Program-made: the position numbers and the translations under genes
Assembly: GCF_016862575.1 (NCBI RefSeq)
Contig: NZ_BONF01000012.1
Location: 124,001-188,000, forward strand
Reading direction: 5' to 3'
DNA: 64,000 nucleotides
DNA from: Catellatospora bangladeshensis
GTDB lineage: Bacteria; Actinomycetota; Actinomycetes; Mycobacteriales; Micromonosporaceae
In this document: positions 60,756-64,000 of the stretch, in pieces
How the letters are laid out: each line of letters begins with the position of its first letter
Position numbering within the stretch: the stretch's first letter is position 1
Notes under the pieces: generated by a model
What the model saw: the letters and a program-made list of their open reading frames with translations, nothing else
Databases searched by the model: none
Told to the model about the DNA's origin: nothing

Positions 60756-61631
60756 TCAGCGTGGGATGAGTGTCAGCAGGCTCGCCTCGGGCCGGCAGGC
60801 GAAGCGCACCGGGGCGGTCGGGTGGGTGCCCAGCCCGGCCGACACGTGCAGCCAGGCCCGGCCCCAGCGGTGCAGCCCGCGGGCCAGCTTCCGGTCCAGG
60901 CCGCAGTTGGTGACCAGCGCGCCGACGCCCGGCACGCGCACCTGCCCGCCGTGCGTGTGCCCGGCCAGCAGCAGCTCGAACCCGTCGGCGGCGAACGCGT
61001 CGAGCACCCGCGGCTCGGGGGCGTGGCTGAGCGCGATGCGCACGGCGGCGGTCCGGTCGGCGGGGCCGGCCGGGTACACGTCGAGGCCGATGTGCGGGTC
61101 GTCGACGCCGGCCAGGTCGATCACGCGGCCGCCGGCCTTGAGCGTGGCGCGGCTGTTGTTGAGGTCGGCCCAGCCCGCGGCGAGGAAGGCCGCGCGCAGG
61201 TCCTCGAAGGGCAGGTCGACACCGTGCTGGTACTCCCGGTCGTCGCGGAAGTAGCTGAACGGGCTCTTCAGCACGGGGCCGGTGTAGTCGTTGGAGCCGA
61301 AGACGAAGGCGCCGGGCAGCTCCAGCAGCGGCTCGTACGCGGCGAGCACGCCGGGCACCGCGTCCGGGTGGGCCATGTTGTCGCCGGTGACCACGACCAG
61401 GTCCGGGTCGAGGCCGGCCAGCTCCCGCACCCAGCGCTGCTTGCGCCGCTGGTTCGGGGTCAGGTGCAGGTCGGACAGGTGCAGCACGCGCAGCGGCTCG
61501 GCCTCGGGGGCCAGCAGCGGCACGTCGTACCGGCGGAGCGTGAACATGTTGCGTTCCACGAGCGTGCCGTACGCCAGCGTGCCGGCGCCCACCGCGATCG
61601 TGGCCAACGCGATTTTCCCGAGCGGACCCAT
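60756..61631 (-). CDS. Calcineurin-like metallophosphoesterase, membrane-linked
   Basis: The 291-residue protein has an N-terminal hydrophobic segment (GPLGKIALATIAVGAGTLAY) and a full metallophosphoesterase core: HLSDLHL (D-x-H), VVVTGDNM (GD), VFGSNDY in place of the classical GNH[DE], ALSHAPEP and AGHTHGGQVR (GHxH). YkuE-like enzymes of this class hydrolyse UDP-diacylglucosamine or other phosphoesters; the GSND variant is frequent in Actinobacteria. The substrate is unknown. The ATG at 61631 is the start; it diverges from the YqeY gene. Confidence 0.88.
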   Translation of the reverse strand: MGPLGKIALATIAVGAGTLAYGTLVERNMFTLRRYDVPLLAPEAEPLRVLHLSDLHLTPNQRRKQRWVRELAGLDPDLVVVTGDNMAHPDAVPGVLAAYEPLLELPGAFVFGSNDYTGPVLKSPFSYFRDDREYQHGVDLPFEDLRAAFLAAGWADLNNSRATLKAGGRVIDLAGVDDPHIGLDVYPAGPADRTAAVRIALSHAPEPRVLDAFAADGFELLLAGHTHGGQVRVPGVGALVTNCGLDRKLARGLHRWGRAWLHVSAGLGTHPTAPVRFACRPEASLLTLIPR

Positions 61632-61700
61632 GCGGCTAAGAGTAGTTTCCTCGAAGGCAAGCACACGATGTGGTTGTGCGGAGCACACAGTGAGGTGGGT

Positions 61701-62156
61701 ATGGGCACCCTGAAGGAGCGCCTGACCGAGGACATGCGCGCGGCGATGAAGTCGCGCGACGAGGTCGTGACCAGCACGCTGCGGATGGCCCTGGCGGCCG
61801 TCGGGGTGGTGGAGGTCTCCGGCAAGGCCAAGCGGGAGCTGAGCGACGACGAGGTGCTGGCGGTGATCGCCAAGGAGGCGAAGAAGCGCCGCGAGGCCGA
61901 GGTCGCGTTCGCCGACGCGGGGCGCACGGAGCAGGCCGCCAAGGAGCGCGCCGAGGAGGAGGTGCTCGCCCGTTACCTGCCCAAGCAGCTCACCGACGAG
62001 GAGCTGGTGACGATCGTCACCGAGGCGCTGGCCGCGGGCGGCTTCAGCGGCATGGGCTCGATGGGCCCGGCGATGAAGGCGGTCCAGGCGGCGGTGGCCG
62101 GCCGGGCCGAGGGCGGCAAGGTCTCCGCGGAGGTACGCCGCCAGCTGGCCGGCTGA
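61701..62156 (+). CDS. GatB/YqeY domain protein
   Basis: The 151-residue protein is the typical stand-alone YqeY: TLKERLTEDMRAAMKSRDEV, STLRMALAAV, DEVLAVIAKEAKKRREAEVA, ARYLPKQLTDEELVTIV and the tail GFSGMGSMGPAMKAVQ. It resembles the tRNA-binding tail of GatB, and a role in tRNA-dependent amidation or quality control is supposed. GAGGTGGG precedes the ATG. It is followed by a perfect 17-bp terminator. Confidence 0.93.
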   Translation: MGTLKERLTEDMRAAMKSRDEVVTSTLRMALAAVGVVEVSGKAKRELSDDEVLAVIAKEAKKRREAEVAFADAGRTEQAAKERAEEEVLARYLPKQLTDEELVTIVTEALAAGGFSGMGSMGPAMKAVQAAVAGRAEGGKVSAEVRRQLAG

Positions 62157-62175
62157 GTTCCGGCCCCGGATACGG

Positions 62176-62211
62176 CGGAGGCCCCGTTCACCCAGGTGAA
62201 CGGGGCCTCCG
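62176..62211. terminator. Bidirectional terminator
   Basis: CGGAGGCCCCGTTCACC-CA-GGTGAACGGGGCCTCCG, a perfect 17-bp stem between the convergent YqeY and PBP genes. Confidence 0.9.
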
Positions 62212-62223
62212 GTGTCTGTGCGG

Positions 62224-64000
62224 TCAGCCGCCGATGGTCTCGCGGCCCGTGATGAACACCGCGGGCAACAGCCAGTCGAGGAAGCCCCGGTTGCCGTTAC
62301 CGCCGTTGCCCCCGTTGCCGGGTCCGCCGCCGGTGCCGGGGCCCGGCGGGTTGCCGGGCGTTCCCGCGCCGTTGCTGACCTGGATCACGACCACGCCGCC
62401 CTTGATGGTCTTGCCCGAGGGCGTGGTGCCCGCGACGGTGCCCTTCGGGCACTTGGAGGCGACCTCTTCGGGTGCGACGCTGACCTCGAAGCCCCGGTTC
62501 TTGAGGATGCTCTTGGCCTCCGCCACGGGCTTGCACTCCACGTTCGGGATCGACACCTGCTCGCCCGCCGCGATCTTCTTCGACGGCTTGGCGAACTGCA
62601 TCGTCGGCTTGCCCTTCATCGCGTCGCGCAGCGCGTACTGGACGGCCGGGTTGACGATGTCGTGGGACATGCCGCCGTTGTGCGCGTAGTCGGGGTCGGT
62701 GAGGAAGCCCGAGATGGTCAGCTGGCGGGTGGACAGGGTCAGCGTCGCCGACTTCGAGTCGTCGGTGGTGCCGGTCTTGCCCATGATCGGCTTGCCGACG
62801 ATGCCGCGGGAGGCCTGGTTGGTGGTCCCGTTGCAGTTGTTGTACGCCGAGCGGTCGCCACCGGGGCAGCGGGCGGCGTCGGTGGCCGCCCGCGCGACGT
62901 CCGTCTTGATCACCTGGTTGCACCGGGTGTCGCCGACGGCCAGCTTGTTGCCCTTGCTGTCGTGGATCGACACGACCGGCGTCGGCTCGCAGTACTTGCC
63001 GTCGGCGACCAGCGTCGCGTACGCGTTGGCCAGCTCCAGCGGCGTGGTCGCCGAGACGCCGAGGACGAACGCGCCCCACTGCTCGGCGTGGTTGGAGTAG
63101 TAGAAGTCGTCCTGGTTCGTGCCGGGCTCGTCGTGGAACGTGATGCCCATCTTCTTGGCCGCGTTCACCGTGTTCTGCACGCCGGCCATGATCGCCAGCG
63201 GCACGAAGTAGGTGTTGATCGACTTGCCGAACGCCTCCCACATGTTCAGCGGGCCGTAGCCCTTGCCGCTGGCGTTCTTGGCACAGTAGTAGCCGCCGCA
63301 GTTCGCGTCCTTGCCGCTGATCGGGAAGTTCGTGACGAACTTGTCCTTGGCGTCGATCGTGGTGGCCAGCGGGTAGCCCTTCTCCAGGGCGGCGACGATC
63401 GAGAAGATCTTGAAGGCCGAGCCCGCCTGGTAGCCGGTGAACCCGTCACCGCCGGTGAGCAGCGGGTTCGTGGTGTTCGGCCGGCTGCCCTTGATGCCCT
63501 TGCGCTTCTTGGCCGGGTCGGAGGAGAGCAGGTTCTTCGAGTCGTCGATGGAGAAGACCCGGTTGACGGCCAGACCTCGCACGTAGCCGGTGCCCGGCTC
63601 GACGGCGGCCAGCATGAGCGCCTCGGCGTCGGTGGTCTTGCGGCGCTTGTCCACGTTCTTCTTCATCGCGAGCTGGACGGCCGGGTCGAGCGTGGTGACG
63701 ATGCGGAAGCCGCCCGACTTCAGGGCACGCTCACGGTCGTACGCGGTCGCGCCGAACACCTCCTGCTTGTTCCACCAGCGCTGGAAGTAGTCGCAGAAGA
63801 AGCCCCAGCTGGGGTTGCCGGTCTGCACGCAGCCGTTCGGGGTGACCTTGCCGACGACCTTGAGCTCTTCCTTCTTGCTCTGGTCGGCCTCGGCCTGGGT
63901 CAGCGCGCCGGTGCCCACCATCTCCTGCAGCACGTAGTCGCGCCGGTTGATGGCGATGTCCTTGCCCGTGCCGGTGGAGGCGTTGTAGTCGCCGGGGAAC
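62224..64000 (-). CDS. Class A penicillin-binding protein with PASTA domain, C-terminal 592 residues
   Basis: The frame runs off the right edge, so the start and most of the glycosyltransferase domain are missing. The first visible residues are the last part of the transglycosylase domain and linker. The transpeptidase has all three motifs in order: SAFK (SxxK), SIN (SxN) and KTGT. A PASTA domain follows (IPNVECKPVAEAKSILKNRG to VVVIQVSNG), then a Gly/Asn/Pro-rich tail (GTGGGPGNGGNGGNGNRG). It polymerises and crosslinks peptidoglycan outside the membrane; PASTA modules link such PBPs to PknB signalling. It is comparable to PonA of mycobacteria. Confidence 0.93.
   Translation of the reverse strand, partial: FPGDYNASTGTGKDIAINRRDYVLQEMVGTGALTQAEADQSKKEELKVVGKVTPNGCVQTGNPSWGFFCDYFQRWWNKQEVFGATAYDRERALKSGGFRIVTTLDPAVQLAMKKNVDKRRKTTDAEALMLAAVEPGTGYVRGLAVNRVFSIDDSKNLLSSDPAKKRKGIKGSRPNTTNPLLTGGDGFTGYQAGSAFKIFSIVAALEKGYPLATTIDAKDKFVTNFPISGKDANCGGYYCAKNASGKGYGPLNMWEAFGKSINTYFVPLAIMAGVQNTVNAAKKMGITFHDEPGTNQDDFYYSNHAEQWGAFVLGVSATTPLELANAYATLVADGKYCEPTPVVSIHDSKGNKLAVGDTRCNQVIKTDVARAATDAARCPGGDRSAYNNCNGTTNQASRGIVGKPIMGKTGTTDDSKSATLTLSTRQLTISGFLTDPDYAHNGGMSHDIVNPAVQYALRDAMKGKPTMQFAKPSKKIAAGEQVSIPNVECKPVAEAKSILKNRGFEVSVAPEEVASKCPKGTVAGTTPSGKTIKGGVVVIQVSNGAGTPGNPPGPGTGGGPGNGGNGGNGNRGFLDWLLPAVFITGRETIGG

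Overview
The window is a 64 kb piece of a high-GC actinobacterial chromosome. Codons end almost always in G or C, GTG starts are frequent, and several genes are typical of Actinobacteria (DUF6230/DUF6114 pair, HTH-GPP34 fusion, small GntR regulators, DtxR-type iron box, lysC-asd next to leuA). The AAGGAAGGGCACCTT hairpins found after several genes are, as far as I recall, common in Micromonosporaceae, so a Micromonospora/Actinoplanes/Catellatospora-like organism is my best guess. No prophage, IS element, CRISPR array or obvious genomic island was seen. Most of it reads as core chromosome with small accessory patches.

Layout. 0-4.5 kb: end of a GT4 glycosyltransferase, an AAA ATPase fused to a PD-(D/E)xK-like domain with an unusual tandem-repeat operator, and a tightly coupled three-gene operon (nucleotidyltransferase, glycerol-1-phosphate-dehydrogenase-like enzyme, CDP-alcohol phosphotransferase). 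4.6-15.6 kb: CBS protein, aminotransferase, CorA, cyclophilin, rhomboid protease, a two-component system with a lipoprotein, GT2 and quinone oxidoreductase. 15.6-33.5 kb: the four serine tRNAs (TGA, GCT, CGA, GGA), tRNA-Arg and SRP RNA, with regulators, small secreted peptides, an iron-box-controlled FhuF-like protein, a flavohemoprotein, a large secreted repeat protein, DUF6230/DUF6114, deoD, ybaB and recR. 33.7-40 kb: a complete peptide ABC transporter operon. 40-45.6 kb: dnaX, a DUF433/DUF5615 toxin-antitoxin-like pair and a second peptide-binding lipoprotein. 45.7-51.5 kb: secreted and surface proteins, a secreted HNH nuclease and an MFS exporter. 51.5-57.2 kb: leuA with a leucine leader peptide, a lipoprotein, and lysC-asd with an internal start for the beta subunit. 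57.5-64 kb: a GAF-GGDEF diguanylate cyclase, an LPxTG surface protein, tRNA-Pro, a metallophosphoesterase, a YqeY protein and the C-terminal part of a class A penicillin-binding protein.

The main amino-acid theme is the aspartate family and leucine (lysC, asd, leuA), in the neighbourhood shared by many Actinobacteria with recR, ybaB, dnaX and serine tRNAs. Here a peptide transporter operon lies between recR and dnaX, and dnaX faces the other way. A second theme is the cell surface: many lipoproteins, a sortase substrate, two paralogous repeat proteins and a PASTA-domain PBP.

The most unusual structure is a set of short palindromic intergenic elements bounded by GATC: two copies of a 75-bp element (in opposite orientation, 53 kb apart), two of a roughly 67-bp element and three of exactly 61 bp. 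A separate GGGCACCTT family serves as gene-end hairpins.
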